64,000 nt of DNA, from assembly GCF_032852305.1 (NCBI RefSeq), contig NZ_CP136594.1, forward strand, positions 1,897,501 to 1,961,500, read 5' to 3'. Positions 45,182 to 55,800 of this stretch are shown here, in pieces (positions within the stretch are counted from its first letter, which is position 1; the number at the start of each line of letters is the position of its first letter). The notes under the pieces are model-generated. The model was not told the DNA's origin, did not search any database, and was given only the letters and a program-made list of their open reading frames with translations. Source of the DNA: Parasphingorhabdus sp. SCSIO 66989. GTDB lineage: Bacteria; Pseudomonadota; Alphaproteobacteria; Sphingomonadales; Sphingomonadaceae. The position numbers and the translations under genes are program-made.

Positions 45182-46576
45182 ATGCCCGAAAAATTCGATC
45201 TTGTAGTCCTCGGTTCCGGCCCCGGTGGCTATGTCGCTGCCATCCGTGCGGCGCAGTTGAAGATGAATGTCGCGATTGTCGAGCGTGAGCGGCTTGGCGG
45301 GATTTGCCTCAACTGGGGCTGTATCCCGACCAAGGCGTTGCTGCGGACGTCGGAAATTTTCCACTATATGAGCCATGCCGATGCCTATGGCCTGAAGGTG
45401 GAGAAGGCCGGTTTCGAGCTCGACAAGATCGTACAGCGCTCGCGTAAGGTTTCCGGCCAGCTCAACTCCGGCGTTAAGACGCTGATGAAGAAGAACAAGA
45501 TTACCGTGGTCGAGGGGACAGGTACGATCACCGGGGTCGGCAAACTCTCGGTGACACAGGGCGATCAAACCCGCGAATTGGAAGCACCTGAAATCCTTGT
45601 CGCTACCGGAGCGCGGGCGCGGGATCTGCCTTTTGCTCAAGCCGACGGGAAACGCATCTGGACCTATCGCCATGCGATGACGCCCGAAGTGATGCCGGAG
45701 AAGCTGCTGGTCATAGGTTCCGGTGCGATCGGAGTCGAATTTGCCAGCTTTTACAGTGACATGGGCGCGGATGTTACCATTGTTGAGATGCTCGACCGTA
45801 TCCTTCCGGTCGAGGATAAAGATGTCAGCGCGCATATGGAAAAGACGCTGAAAAAACAGGGCATGACTATCCTTACTGGCGCTGGAGTTGAGGAACTCAA
45901 GACCAGCGGCAAGGGCGTTACCGCCAAGATCAAGACCAAGGATGGCAAGACGGCTGCGCATGAGTTCAGCCATGCGATTGTCGCCATCGGCATCGTGCCG
46001 AATACCGAGAATATCGGGCTGGAAGCGCTGGGCGTTGAAACCGATCGTGGCCATATCAAGGTCGACGGCTTTGGCCGCACCAATGTGAAGGGCATTCGTG
46101 CCATTGGCGATGTCACCGGCCCGCCCTGGCTGGCGCATAAGGCGAGCCATGAGGGTATTGTCGCGATTGAGCATATGGCCGGCCTTAACCCGCATCCGTT
46201 CGACACCTGGAATATCCCGGGCTGCACCTATTCGCGGCCGCAAGTTGCCTCGGTGGGCCTCACCGAAGCGAAAGCCAAGGAAGCCGGGCATCAAGTCAAA
46301 GTCGGCAATTTCCCCTTTATCGGCAATGGCAAGGCGATTGCGCTGGGCGAGGCCGATGGTTTTATCAAAACCGTTTTTGACGCCAAGACCGGCGAATTGC
46401 TCGGCGCGCATATGATTGGCGCGGAAGTCACCGAACTGATCCAGGGCTATGCCATTGCCCGCCAGTTGGAGAGCACCGAGGAAGAATTGATGCACACCGT
46501 CTTCCCGCATCCGACACTTTCTGAAATGATGCATGAATCTGTGCTATCAGCCTATGACCGGACGCTGCATATGTAA
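45182..46576 (+). CDS. lpdA: Dihydrolipoamide dehydrogenase (E3)
   Basis: The 464-residue FAD flavoprotein reoxidises dihydrolipoyl groups with NAD+. FAD-binding VVLGSGPGGYVAAIRAAQL is at residue 8, the redox pair C42 and C47 in GGICLNWGCIPTK, NAD-binding VIGSGAIGVEFASFY near 179 and the C-terminal HPTLSE near 442. The ribosome site AAAGGA is 6 bases before the ATG. It lies 111 bases after pdhC and serves at least the pyruvate dehydrogenase complex. Confidence 0.96.
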   Translation: MPEKFDLVVLGSGPGGYVAAIRAAQLKMNVAIVERERLGGICLNWGCIPTKALLRTSEIFHYMSHADAYGLKVEKAGFELDKIVQRSRKVSGQLNSGVKTLMKKNKITVVEGTGTITGVGKLSVTQGDQTRELEAPEILVATGARARDLPFAQADGKRIWTYRHAMTPEVMPEKLLVIGSGAIGVEFASFYSDMGADVTIVEMLDRILPVEDKDVSAHMEKTLKKQGMTILTGAGVEELKTSGKGVTAKIKTKDGKTAAHEFSHAIVAIGIVPNTENIGLEALGVETDRGHIKVDGFGRTNVKGIRAIGDVTGPPWLAHKASHEGIVAIEHMAGLNPHPFDTWNIPGCTYSRPQVASVGLTEAKAKEAGHQVKVGNFPFIGNGKAIALGEADGFIKTVFDAKTGELLGAHMIGAEVTELIQGYAIARQLESTEEELMHTVFPHPTLSEMMHESVLSAYDRTLHM

Positions 46577-46589
46577 GTAAGGGGGCATC

Positions 46590-47813
46590 ATGGCGGGCAA
46601 CAAAGATCAGGAACTCGCCCGTGTCGTGTCCCCCAATATGCTCGCGGTCTATGGTCTGGCGACCATCTTGGGCGCAGGTATCTATGTCGTTATCGGCGAG
46701 ATAGCAGGGGAGGCGGGGTATCTCGCACCGCTGTCCTTCCTTATCGCCGCCATTGCCGCGGGTTTCAGCGCGCTAAGCTATGCTGAATTGGGCGCGCGCT
46801 TCCCGCATAGCGGCGGTTCTGCTGTCTATATTGATGTCGCTTTTGGCTATCGTTGGCTGACATGGATCACCGCCTGGGCAGTTATTGCGGCGGGTCTGGT
46901 GTCTGCGGCGACGATTGCGACCGGTTTTGCGGGATATCTCACCGCGTTCCTGCCGATCCCGAAAGAGGTTTCTATTCCAGTGCTGCTGATCGCGCTGACC
47001 ACCATCGCGGCGATTGGCATCAAGGAATCGGTCTGGTTTATGCTGCTGTGCACCGGCGCTGGATTGCTGGGCTTGACCATTGTCCTGATCGTCGGCGGCC
47101 CAAATATCGTCGACTATCCATCGCTTGTCGCGCAAGGCTTTGGCAGCAGCGAGGGTTGGGCCATGGGCGTTCTGATCGGCAGCTTTCTCGCCTTTTATGC
47201 CTTTATCGGTTTTGAGGACCTGGTGACTTTGGGCGAGGAGGTCCAGGACGTTCAGCGCTCATTGCCGCGTGCCATCTTAATCGCACTCGCGATCTCACTA
47301 TTCTTTTATGTCTCCATAGCTTTGGTCGTTGTTTCTACACTGTCTCCTGAAGAACTTGCCGCCACCGGCGCACCGCTGGTCGAGGTGGTGCGCGCCAGCG
47401 GCTATAGCGGCGATTTTCTGGCGGTGCTTGGGCTGTTGGTCATCGTTGACGGTGCACTGGCGCAGATCGTCATGGCATCGCGCGTCGTCCATGATCTGGG
47501 TAAGCGCCGCGGCGGCGCTCCTGCATGGATGGCTGCCATTAACAGCCGCACTCAAACGCCTCTTGTTGCGACATTGCTCGCAGGCGCAGTTGTGCTGCTC
47601 CTGGCCCTGTTTTTCCCGACCGGCGCGCTTGCCGGGGCTACCAGCTTTATCACCTTATGCGTCTTTATCGCCATCAATGCGGCATTGCTGCGGCTGAAAC
47701 TGACGGGCAGGGCAGGTGGTGACGGGATTGTCAGCTATCCGCTGCTTGTCCCTGTTTCCGGGCTAGTATTGAGCGTCGTCCTGCTTGCCGCGCAGATATT
47801 CGCCGCATCTTGA
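46590..47813 (+). CDS. APC-family amino acid permease
   Basis: The 407-residue membrane protein begins with the APC signature VVSPNMLAVYGLATILGAGIYVVIGEIAGEAG. About eleven hydrophobic helices follow. GFEDLVTLGEEVQDVQRSLPRAILIAL near residue 207 is the conserved eighth-helix loop of the family, and SYAELGARFPHSGGSAVYI near 62 is typical. The substrate cannot be read from sequence. It begins 14 bases after lpdA with an AAGGGGG site and may be co-transcribed. Confidence 0.9.
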   Translation: MAGNKDQELARVVSPNMLAVYGLATILGAGIYVVIGEIAGEAGYLAPLSFLIAAIAAGFSALSYAELGARFPHSGGSAVYIDVAFGYRWLTWITAWAVIAAGLVSAATIATGFAGYLTAFLPIPKEVSIPVLLIALTTIAAIGIKESVWFMLLCTGAGLLGLTIVLIVGGPNIVDYPSLVAQGFGSSEGWAMGVLIGSFLAFYAFIGFEDLVTLGEEVQDVQRSLPRAILIALAISLFFYVSIALVVVSTLSPEELAATGAPLVEVVRASGYSGDFLAVLGLLVIVDGALAQIVMASRVVHDLGKRRGGAPAWMAAINSRTQTPLVATLLAGAVVLLLALFFPTGALAGATSFITLCVFIAINAALLRLKLTGRAGGDGIVSYPLLVPVSGLVLSVVLLAAQIFAAS

Positions 47814-47881
47814 GCTTGGGTTATGGCTCTTTTCTAAAGCAATGATCTGGTTTATAAATCGGCGCATAAAGGGGAAGGAAA

Positions 47882-48217
47882 ATGCTGATTACCGCACTCA
47901 CCTTGATGGTCACCGCACAGGCTATGGACGCCGATTCGCTGCGCAAAGCCTATTCCAACTGTATGGTCGATGTGACCATTGAAAATCTCGACAACAAGGT
48001 AAAGGAACGCGCCTTTCGCAAGGTCGCAGAGGGGGCCTGTCCCGCCGAACGCGCGGCCTATATGGAAGCCATTGTCAAAGACGAGATGGAATATGATGCG
48101 TCCCAGGAAGACGCGGAAGCCTATGCCACTGAAGAGGCGAACGGGATAATCGAGGCCATGGCTGGCGGCTATCGTGATATGGCTGCAACCAACACACGGC
48201 CTTCAAAAGAAGACTAA
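47882..48217 (+). CDS. Small secreted protein of unknown function
   Basis: The 111-residue protein has a short signal peptide (MLITALTLMVTAQA) and a mature helical, acidic part. Two cysteines (about residues 27 and 53 in SNCMVD and GACPAE) may form a disulfide. GGAAGGA precedes the ATG. I recognise no domain. It is downstream of the APC permease and converges on the hydrolase gene, 42 bases apart. Confidence 0.72.
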   Translation: MLITALTLMVTAQAMDADSLRKAYSNCMVDVTIENLDNKVKERAFRKVAEGACPAERAAYMEAIVKDEMEYDASQEDAEAYATEEANGIIEAMAGGYRDMAATNTRPSKED

Positions 48218-48259
48218 CTGCATAATTAGAGGTTGAGCTAAACCACTGGCGCGCGCCGC

Positions 48260-49153
48260 TTATGGCGTAGCAATATGCTGCGCACAGGCGGCGAATATGT
48301 CGTGCCAGTTCTCGATATTCAGATGCCCCTTTCCGGGCACCATATGCAGCTCGGCATTCGGGATATGCTGCGCTAAATAGCGGCCCATGGATTGTGGCAC
48401 GAAAATATCCTCATCGCCGAGCCAGATATAGGTCGGCACCCGCACGTCCGTGATATCAAAGCCCCAATCCTGATAGGCAATCAGCGCTTCATGCGCCGGG
48501 CCGCGGCTGCCCTGACGGAAGGCTTCTTTCTCGGTTTGGCGGAATATGTGGAGTATCTCCGGCTGCTCCAGCATCGCCTTGTCTGCCGCGGAAACATTGG
48601 CTTTCATGATGCCGAAGAAGAGATCAGGCCAATAGAGCGCCGCCCAACCAATGGGCGCAAAAGCGGCGTGCATGGTCCATGGTAGCTGTCGGGCAATCGC
48701 CATATAGCTGCGGTCCAGCGCGTTAAGGCTGTTCGCGGTATCCGCTGTGGCTATCGGTCCCCAAGGTCCCAATGCTCCGATAAACTTCAGTCGCTCCGGG
48801 CTGATCATGGCGCCACAGGCAAAGAGATGCGGCCCCGCACCGGAATGTCCGGCAACCCCGAATGCCCCGACGCCGAGATAGTCGGCCAAAGCGATCACAT
48901 CATCGGGCCAATCGATAAATTTGCGACCAGGCAGGAAATCGGATTGACCAAAGCCGGGGCGATCAATCGCAATTAATCGTAAGCCATGATCAAGTGCGGC
49001 GGCATCGGCGAAACCCGCTTCCAATCTGCTGCTGGGCGTGCCGTGAAAATAGAATGTCGGGAAGCCGGAAGCATCGCCGAAGCATTGATAGGCAAGCGCC
49101 CGTCCATCCTTGAGGCGGAATATAGACGCGCTACGCTGGTCGTCAGGTTGCAA
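48260..49153 (-). CDS. Alpha/beta hydrolase
   Basis: The 297-residue protein has the nucleophile elbow GHSGAG with S104, the oxyanion HG at residues 37-38 in FHGTPSS and a C-terminal histidine in GKGHLNI near 285. The aspartate is likely in WLGDEDIFVP near 260. The cap region (about 130-210) is rich in aromatic and Met residues. No signal peptide is seen. The substrate is unknown; esterase, haloperoxidase-like or epoxide hydrolase-like roles are open. It is divergent from the giant adhesin, with 433 bases between. Confidence 0.88.
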   Translation of the reverse strand: MQPDDQRSASIFRLKDGRALAYQCFGDASGFPTFYFHGTPSSRLEAGFADAAALDHGLRLIAIDRPGFGQSDFLPGRKFIDWPDDVIALADYLGVGAFGVAGHSGAGPHLFACGAMISPERLKFIGALGPWGPIATADTANSLNALDRSYMAIARQLPWTMHAAFAPIGWAALYWPDLFFGIMKANVSAADKAMLEQPEILHIFRQTEKEAFRQGSRGPAHEALIAYQDWGFDITDVRVPTYIWLGDEDIFVPQSMGRYLAQHIPNAELHMVPGKGHLNIENWHDIFAACAQHIATP

Positions 49154-49331
49154 TATTTCTGTCCCGATACGTTCAGTAGATCAGATCATTACCGCAACGC
49201 GCAAACTCCGGAAACGGGGTATTTGCAGTGATATTGCGCAGTGTTGTCCCTACAAAAAGATCTTGTAGCCACTGTATCATTATGAAACTTTGTGTTTAGC
49301 CATTACTAAAAGATACACTCAGTTCAGCACA

Positions 49332-49360
49332 TTGACAATTGCTGTAAGTCCAGCATTTGT
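49332..49360 (+). promoter_or_regulatory. Weak promoter candidate for the adhesin gene
   Basis: TTGACA at 49332-49337 is a perfect -35 box; 17 bases later ATTTGT at 49355-49360 is only a poor -10 box. If used it gives a leader of about 220 bases. Confidence 0.25.
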
Positions 49361-49403
49361 GCGCGACTTAGCAAAAATTCCAAAAACATCCTCCTCTTTA
49401 AAG

Positions 49404-49420
49404 CATTACAGTCCGTAATG
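49404..49420. promoter_or_regulatory. Perfect 6-5-6 palindrome upstream of the adhesin gene
   Basis: cattac (49404-49409), agtcc and gtaatg (49415-49420) are exact inverted copies. The site lies 167 bases before the adhesin start codon and may bind a regulator. No owner can be named. Confidence 0.4.
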
Positions 49421-49586
49421 GAGTGTTTCACGCCATAAAGAACCATTCCCAACCTTGTTGAAATTGTAACGCCCTCTTGTCCCTTTACACATTGTCGCTG
49501 GAGAATACGCGCGTGATGCGGGGAGTCTTTCTGTCAGTTTACGCGCAGTTTTCAGGAACAGGGCAAGTAAAAAACAGGGGATGATC

Positions 49587-49814
49587 ATGCGTAAGGTTGT
49601 AAATGGCGACTCACTGAACGGTAGCGATTCGCATATTCCATATAATCAGGATCGCGGCGGGCGCGTTGTAAAGACGCATTGGGGCGCGGGCAGCTATGCG
49701 CCGACCATGCGCTTCTTCGGCGGCCTGATGTCGGGAGCCAGTGCAACCTCCATGGCGCTTGCGGCGATGTTTGCCGGCACGATGATGGTGGTGCCTGGTG
49801 AAACGGCGCTTGCC
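49587..49814 (+). other. Extended signal peptide of the adhesin
   Basis: About 76 residues precede the likely cleavage in ETALA before NTIP. A polar, partly basic extension (MRKVVNGDSLNG to APTMRFF) comes before a hydrophobic core (SMALAAMFAGTMMVV). Long signal peptides are usual in large autotransporters and may slow inner-membrane transport. Confidence 0.7.
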
Positions 49815-52800
49815 AATACCATCCCGTCTAATGGTAACTGTGTTAGTGGCCCTGGCACGCAAGTGGGGAACGAGCCAGGTGGCTCACCACCTACGACTGG
49901 TAATGCGGTCGATGGCAGCGGCACATATGCGACGGTTGCAGGCTGCGGTGCTGATGGCAACAATACGCTGGCGTCCACGGTGTTCGGCTCTTTAGCGGAA
50001 GTCACTGGCACTGGCGGCGTAGCTATCGGTTTCTCCACTACTGCCGAGCGCTGGTCAACGGCACTCGGGCTTCAGGCGGACGCCAATGCCGGCGGTGTTG
50101 CTCTGGGCTTTAGCGCGCGGGCGCTGGGCACAAATTCTGTATCCATCGGTAGCGCCAACGGAGATGGCACAACCCCGCTATCGCGCGCCGACTCAACCAC
50201 TGCAACTGGCGCAAACGCCATTGCGATCGGCAGCAACGGTGTGCGCGGCGCGCAGGCTGTGGGTAATGACACGATAGCCATTGGTGGCGAATCGGAGGCC
50301 CTCGATCTTGGGTCTATCGCTATTGGTGACAATAGCCGTTCCGCCAGCTTGAATTCGGTTACGTTGGGAGTTGATACTAATGCCACGGGTCAAAATGCCA
50401 TATCTATGGGTACAGACGCTCTCACCGATGGTGCCAACGCCGTAGCGTTGGGGGGATTTACCGATGCCGTCGGAAATTTTGCGGTAGCTATCGGCTCTGA
50501 TGCTCAAGCTCTAAATGATCGGGCTATTGCGGTGGGTCGCCTAGCTCAGGCAACTGGTGTTCGTTCGATAGCTGTAGGCTTTGATGCGCAGTCAACCAAT
50601 GAAAACGCGATTGCAGTCGGTAATGAGTCTCGCGCGAGTGGGAATACTTCTTCCGCGTTTGGCTGGCAGGCGCAAGCCGGTGACAACATTGCGACGGCCA
50701 TCGGGGATCGCGCAAATGCTGCTGGCTTTGCTTCGACATCGGTTGGTGGACAATCAAGTGCCGCCGGTGGCAACGCGTCCGCCTTTGGTGCGGGCTCAAG
50801 TGCCAGTGGGGACGATTCGACCGCCATCGGTTGGCGCACCACGGCATCAGGCGAGGCGTCCGCAGCCGTCGGTGATCGCTCTAGGGCCACTGGGGTCAGA
50901 GCAATTGCCATTGGCGGCGATGGTGATCTTGATAACTCAACAGGAGACCTTGCTGGTTCTGGCAACCCGCTTCAAATTGGCGCAGAGGCTCTTGCCGACG
51001 ATGCTATCGCTATTGGTACGGATTCGGTTGCCAATGCGACCGCTAGTATCGCAATGGGCCAAGGGGCGTTGGCTCAGGGTGCCAGCAGCATCGCTCTGGG
51101 CGATGGTGCCAGTGTAGATGCGGCCGGAGGCAACTCTGTGGCGATCGGTGCTGCCGCTTCCGCTAACGGAGGCAATGGCGTCGCCATTGGCAACCTGGCG
51201 AATTCTGTCAATAACAGCGTTGCCGTCGGTGATGGCGCTCGATCTGGTGCCTTGGGCGTTTCCGTGGGCGCCGGAGCCTCTACCGTAACCGGCGCGTCTG
51301 TTATGATCGGCAACAATGCGGGCAACTCCTTTGGCGGCGGAACAGCGTTCCTAGGCATCGGTATTGGTCAGGACGCAGCGCGTTTTGTTAACGGCTCCAA
51401 TAATATCGGTGTAGGAACCAATACGGGCGCAAATGTTACCGGCGATGACAATGTTGCCATCGGCAATGGTGCGGGTGATGCGATTACCGCATCACGCACG
51501 GTCTCTATTGGTCAGGATGCCCAGGCCAATGAAGATGATGCCATTGCCATTGGTAGCGAGGCGCGCGCTTTGGGCGCTTCGTCCACCGCTATTGGCGATG
51601 GGGCTATTGCCTTTGGCTCCACCTCATCGGGTGCGGGCGCACAAGCCGGTGGCGATGGCACGGCTATCGGTGAAGACTCGCGTGCTGGCGTTGTTACCGC
51701 TGGTGGTGCGACAGATGGCTCGACCAATGGCACCGCTCTTGGCCGTGGTGCCGTAGCCAATGGCACAAACTTCACCACCGCTTTGGGCGATGGTGCCGTG
51801 GCCGATACCGCCGATGGCAATGTCGCTCTGGGCGCAGGCGCAACGACAACCAGTGCGGCAGGTACGCAATATATCGTTGGCGGCACACAACCTGATGCAC
51901 AGGTTTCCGTTGGCGGCGGCGCCTTTGCGACGCGTCGAATCACCAATGTCGCCGCCGGTTCCGCGCCGACCGATGCGGTGAATGTCAGCCAGCTAAGCAC
52001 ACAAACCGAAGCGCTGGACGGCTTTATTTCGCCAACCAATGACCTGTTTGACGCCAATGGTGTGCCCACGGCAACGGGCAATGTGGTGACCGTCGACATT
52101 GGCGGTACCTCTACCAACTTTGGTTCTGTCGAAGAGGCGGTTCAGGCTGTGGCCAACGCTTCTGGCGGAGATTCGCAATTTGTTACCGAGGACTTTGCCA
52201 ATTCCGATGCGCCCAGCGCGACGGGTGTAGATTCCTCTGCGGGCGGCGATAATGCCAATGCGGCGGGTGATCGCGCGCTGGCTCTGGGGCATGATTCCTC
52301 GGCTGCCGGGCTTGAGTCGGTCGCTCTGGGTGATGCCGCGGTTGCCGATGGCAATGGCTCAGTCGCTATTGGTGATGCTGCCGATGCTGGCGGCAATAAC
52401 TCGGTTGCCATCGGTAATGAAAGCGATACCGGCATTAACGGTGTCGGCATCGGTAATGATGCGGATGCGACAGGCGGCCAGTCGGTCGCTATCGGCGCAA
52501 ACGCGGATGCTAGTGGCGGTAACGGTATCGCCATTGGTAACAATGCCGATTCGAATACCGGCAACTCAATCGCCATCGGTAACTCCTCCGGGGCGACCGC
52601 GAACAGCGCCGTTGCCATTGGTAACGGTTCAAGCGCAACACAGGGAAGCGCGATTGCCCTTGGCAATGGTGCCAATGCGGGCGTTGCCGTAGGTGATGTT
52701 GCTCTGGGTTCGGGCTCATCGACGGTTGCGGTCAACAATGTTGGCTATGGCGGGGTCGCGAACACCGCGACATCCGCTGTGGCCGTTGGTAACCGCCAAA

Positions 52801-55800
52801 TTCAGGGCGTTGCAGCGGGCACACTCGGCACCGATGCAGTCAATGTCAGCCAGTTGCAGGCGCAGGGCGACAATCTGAACTCGGTCATCGGGCAGACGGT
52901 TATCAACGCCGATGGTACTTATACCGATCCTACGTTCACCGTAGGCGGCAATAATTTCAACAATATCACTGATGCGCTGACCGAAGTGGAGAATGTCGGA
53001 ACCCGCTATTTCCAGGCGAATTCGACAGACCCGGATGCTACGGCTGCAGGAAATGACTCGGTCGCTATCGGCCCGAATGCGGTCGCCAATGGCAATAACA
53101 GCCTGGCCGCCGGCAATGGCGCCAATGCGGCACTCAACAACACGTTGGCACTGGGTAATGGCGCTTCGGCCAATAACCAGAATGGCGATGTTGCCATCGG
53201 TGCGGGGTCGGATACGGCGGCAGTGGGCGGTCTCTCCTATGGCACCCAGGCTGCTGCGCCGGGTTCTGTTGTGGCCTTTGGCAATCGCCGTTTGCAGGGC
53301 GTTTCCGATGGTGTGAATGGCACCGATGCGGTGAACGTCAACCAGCTGCAGAACAGCAATGAAGCGCTGGATCGCTTTATCTCGCCGTCGCAAAATCTGT
53401 TCGACGATGCGACCGGCGCGCCGACACCTGGACCGGTTATTGATGTCGCTGGAACCACCTATAATTCGGTGGAAGAGGCGGTAAATGCTGTGGCGACAAC
53501 GGCTGCAAATGTGCCGTTTACCTCGAATCAAGGCGCAGGCCTTTCGACAGCGCCAGTCTCTAACGGCAATAACAGCACAGCAGGCGGCTTCCGCGCCAAT
53601 GCGGGTGGTAACAACGCCACGGCAATTGGTGTCGATGCCGATACCGGCAATAATGAGGATGCAACCGCGCTTGGTCAGGGTGCAACCGTCAATGGCCAAA
53701 ACGGCACCGCGCTGGGCCAAAATGCGAGTGCCGATCAGGCCGGTCTGGCCGTCGGTACCGATGCTTCGGCCAATGGCTTGGGGGCAACCGCGCTGGGTCG
53801 CAACGCCAATGCACAATATGCCGATAGCATCGCCATTGGCACCAATAGTGCTACCAGCGGATCGGTTCCGACCGTTGCCGGCTATGGCACGGGTAATGCA
53901 GCGCCTGCGTCGGAAGCCTCTTTCGGCACCGCAGGCGATGAGCGTCGTCTGACCAATGTCGCCGATGGTGCGGCGTTGACCGATGCGGCAACCGTCGGCC
54001 AGCTTGTCAATCAGGCGAGCGATATCAATACGCTGGTTGGCCAGACTGTGTTTGATGCCGCAGGTGTATTCACCGCGCCGACCTTCGTAACCCCCAATGG
54101 CGGTACCGCAGGCAATATCAGTGACGCTTTCCAGGCGGTAACCACGCAGGTGGACACCAACACCACCAATATCGCCAACATCACAAATGGCACAACGCAA
54201 CTGCCTTACTTCAAGGCGAACTCGACACTGCCGGGTGATGCGGATGCACAGGCCACTGGCGCAGATGCTGTGGCGATTGGCACGCGTTCGCTCGCCGATT
54301 CTGAGCAAGCCGTTGCGATTGGTGATGGTGCGACTGCCAGCGATGTTTTCGGAATTGCGATCGGCGCGCAGGCTCAGGTCTCCGGTGGAGGCGGTCAGGC
54401 TATTGCTATCGGCCAAACAGCTGAGGCGGTCAATGCAAGGGCATTGGCTGTGGGCACGCAAGCTCGTGCGGGGGGGACCGACTCAATCGCAATAGGCTCC
54501 TTTGCAGGTTTTGGCACCGGAACCGGATCATCAGACACAGTTTATGTTGGCGGCAGTGCCGGACAGAATGCCTCTGGTGCAGGTAGTGTCGGGATTGGCT
54601 CATTAGCAGGCACCGAGAGCAATGGGGTCTTTAACACGGCGGTGGGCCGGTCCTCGGGTCAACGCGTCAATGGCAGTCAAAACGCCGGTTTTGGCTACCT
54701 GGCGGGTAATGATGTGACAGGGCCTAGCAATGTTGCGATGGGTACCCTTACGGGCAATAGTGTTGTTGGCCAATCCAATACTGCATTAGGAAATGGGGCA
54801 GGGACGACCGTAACTGGTTCCTGGAACTTTGCAGGTGGCGGCTTTGCTGGCACGCTGGTTGAAGGGGACAGCAATGTTGCCATCGGACTCGGAGCTGGTA
54901 CTGGAACCAGCGCGACCGACCTTTTGACAGCCTCTCGAACGATTTCCATCGGTGAACGCTCCCGTGCTTCTTCTGATGACGGGATTGCCATTGGCACGGC
55001 GGCGGTCGGTAGCGCGCTCAACACCATCGCCATCGGCAACACCGCCGCCGCCACTTCCGACGGCGCGGTTGCCATTGGCCAGAACGCCACGGCGCAAAAT
55101 GGTCAGGCGGTTTCCATCGGTGTTGCCAACATCGCCGACGGAGATGGTGCGGTGGCCATTGGTGACCCGAACCTTGCCACCGGAACCGGAGCGGTTGCGC
55201 TGGGTGCGGATAATACCGCGACGGGTGATGGTGCGACGGCGATTGGTGATACCAACACCGCTATTGGGCTTGGTTCGGTTGCTCTCGGCAGCAATGCGCA
55301 GGCAAATTCCGGCGGTGCTGCTGGCGATGTCGGCGCAGTTGCCCTGGGCGACCAGGCCAATGCGCAATATGCCAATTCGGTTGCACTGGGCTCAGGCTCG
55401 GCCACCAGCGCTGATCTCGGTACGCTGCAGGGCGGCGTTGCCTACAATCCTGCCACCGGCACGCTGGCTGGCGTAACGCCTGCGGGCGAAGTCTCGGTCG
55501 GCTCGGCAGGCAATGAGCGCCGCGTAACCAACGTGGCAGCAGGCTCGGCAGGAACCGATGCGGTGAATGTCAGTCAGCTGCAAAGTCTGGCGGACTCTGT
55601 GACCGCAGGCGCAGGCAGCCAGTTTGTCACCGAGGACTTCGCTGGTTCGACGGCTCCGGTTGCCAGCGGAACCAATGCTTCTGCAGGTGGTGATGGCGCT
55701 GTTGCCAGTGGCAACAGTTCATTGGCTCTGGGTGAAGGGGCAACCGCCAGCGAGACTCGCGCAATTGCGCTGGGTGCAGATGGCGATGAAAATGGCGGCC

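Larger units (their letters stand above)
49154..49586. other. Long AT-rich intergenic region upstream of the adhesin gene
   Basis: This 433-base region between divergent hydrolase and adhesin genes is the longest protein-free stretch in the window. It is AT-richer than flanking genes and holds one perfect palindrome at 49404-49420 and a weak promoter-like pair at 49332-49360. I see no gene, RNA structure with a T-run, or repeat of the dispersed types. The space suggests regulation of the adhesin. Confidence 0.7.

Noticed and set aside
45107-46534. Long minus-strand open frame opposite lpdA
   Set aside because: The lpdA reading is certain from its redox and FAD motifs; the antisense protein shows no family.
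52716-54461. Minus-strand open frames within the adhesin gene
   Set aside because: Repetitive plus-strand codons give repetitive antisense frames; none has a recognisable domain.
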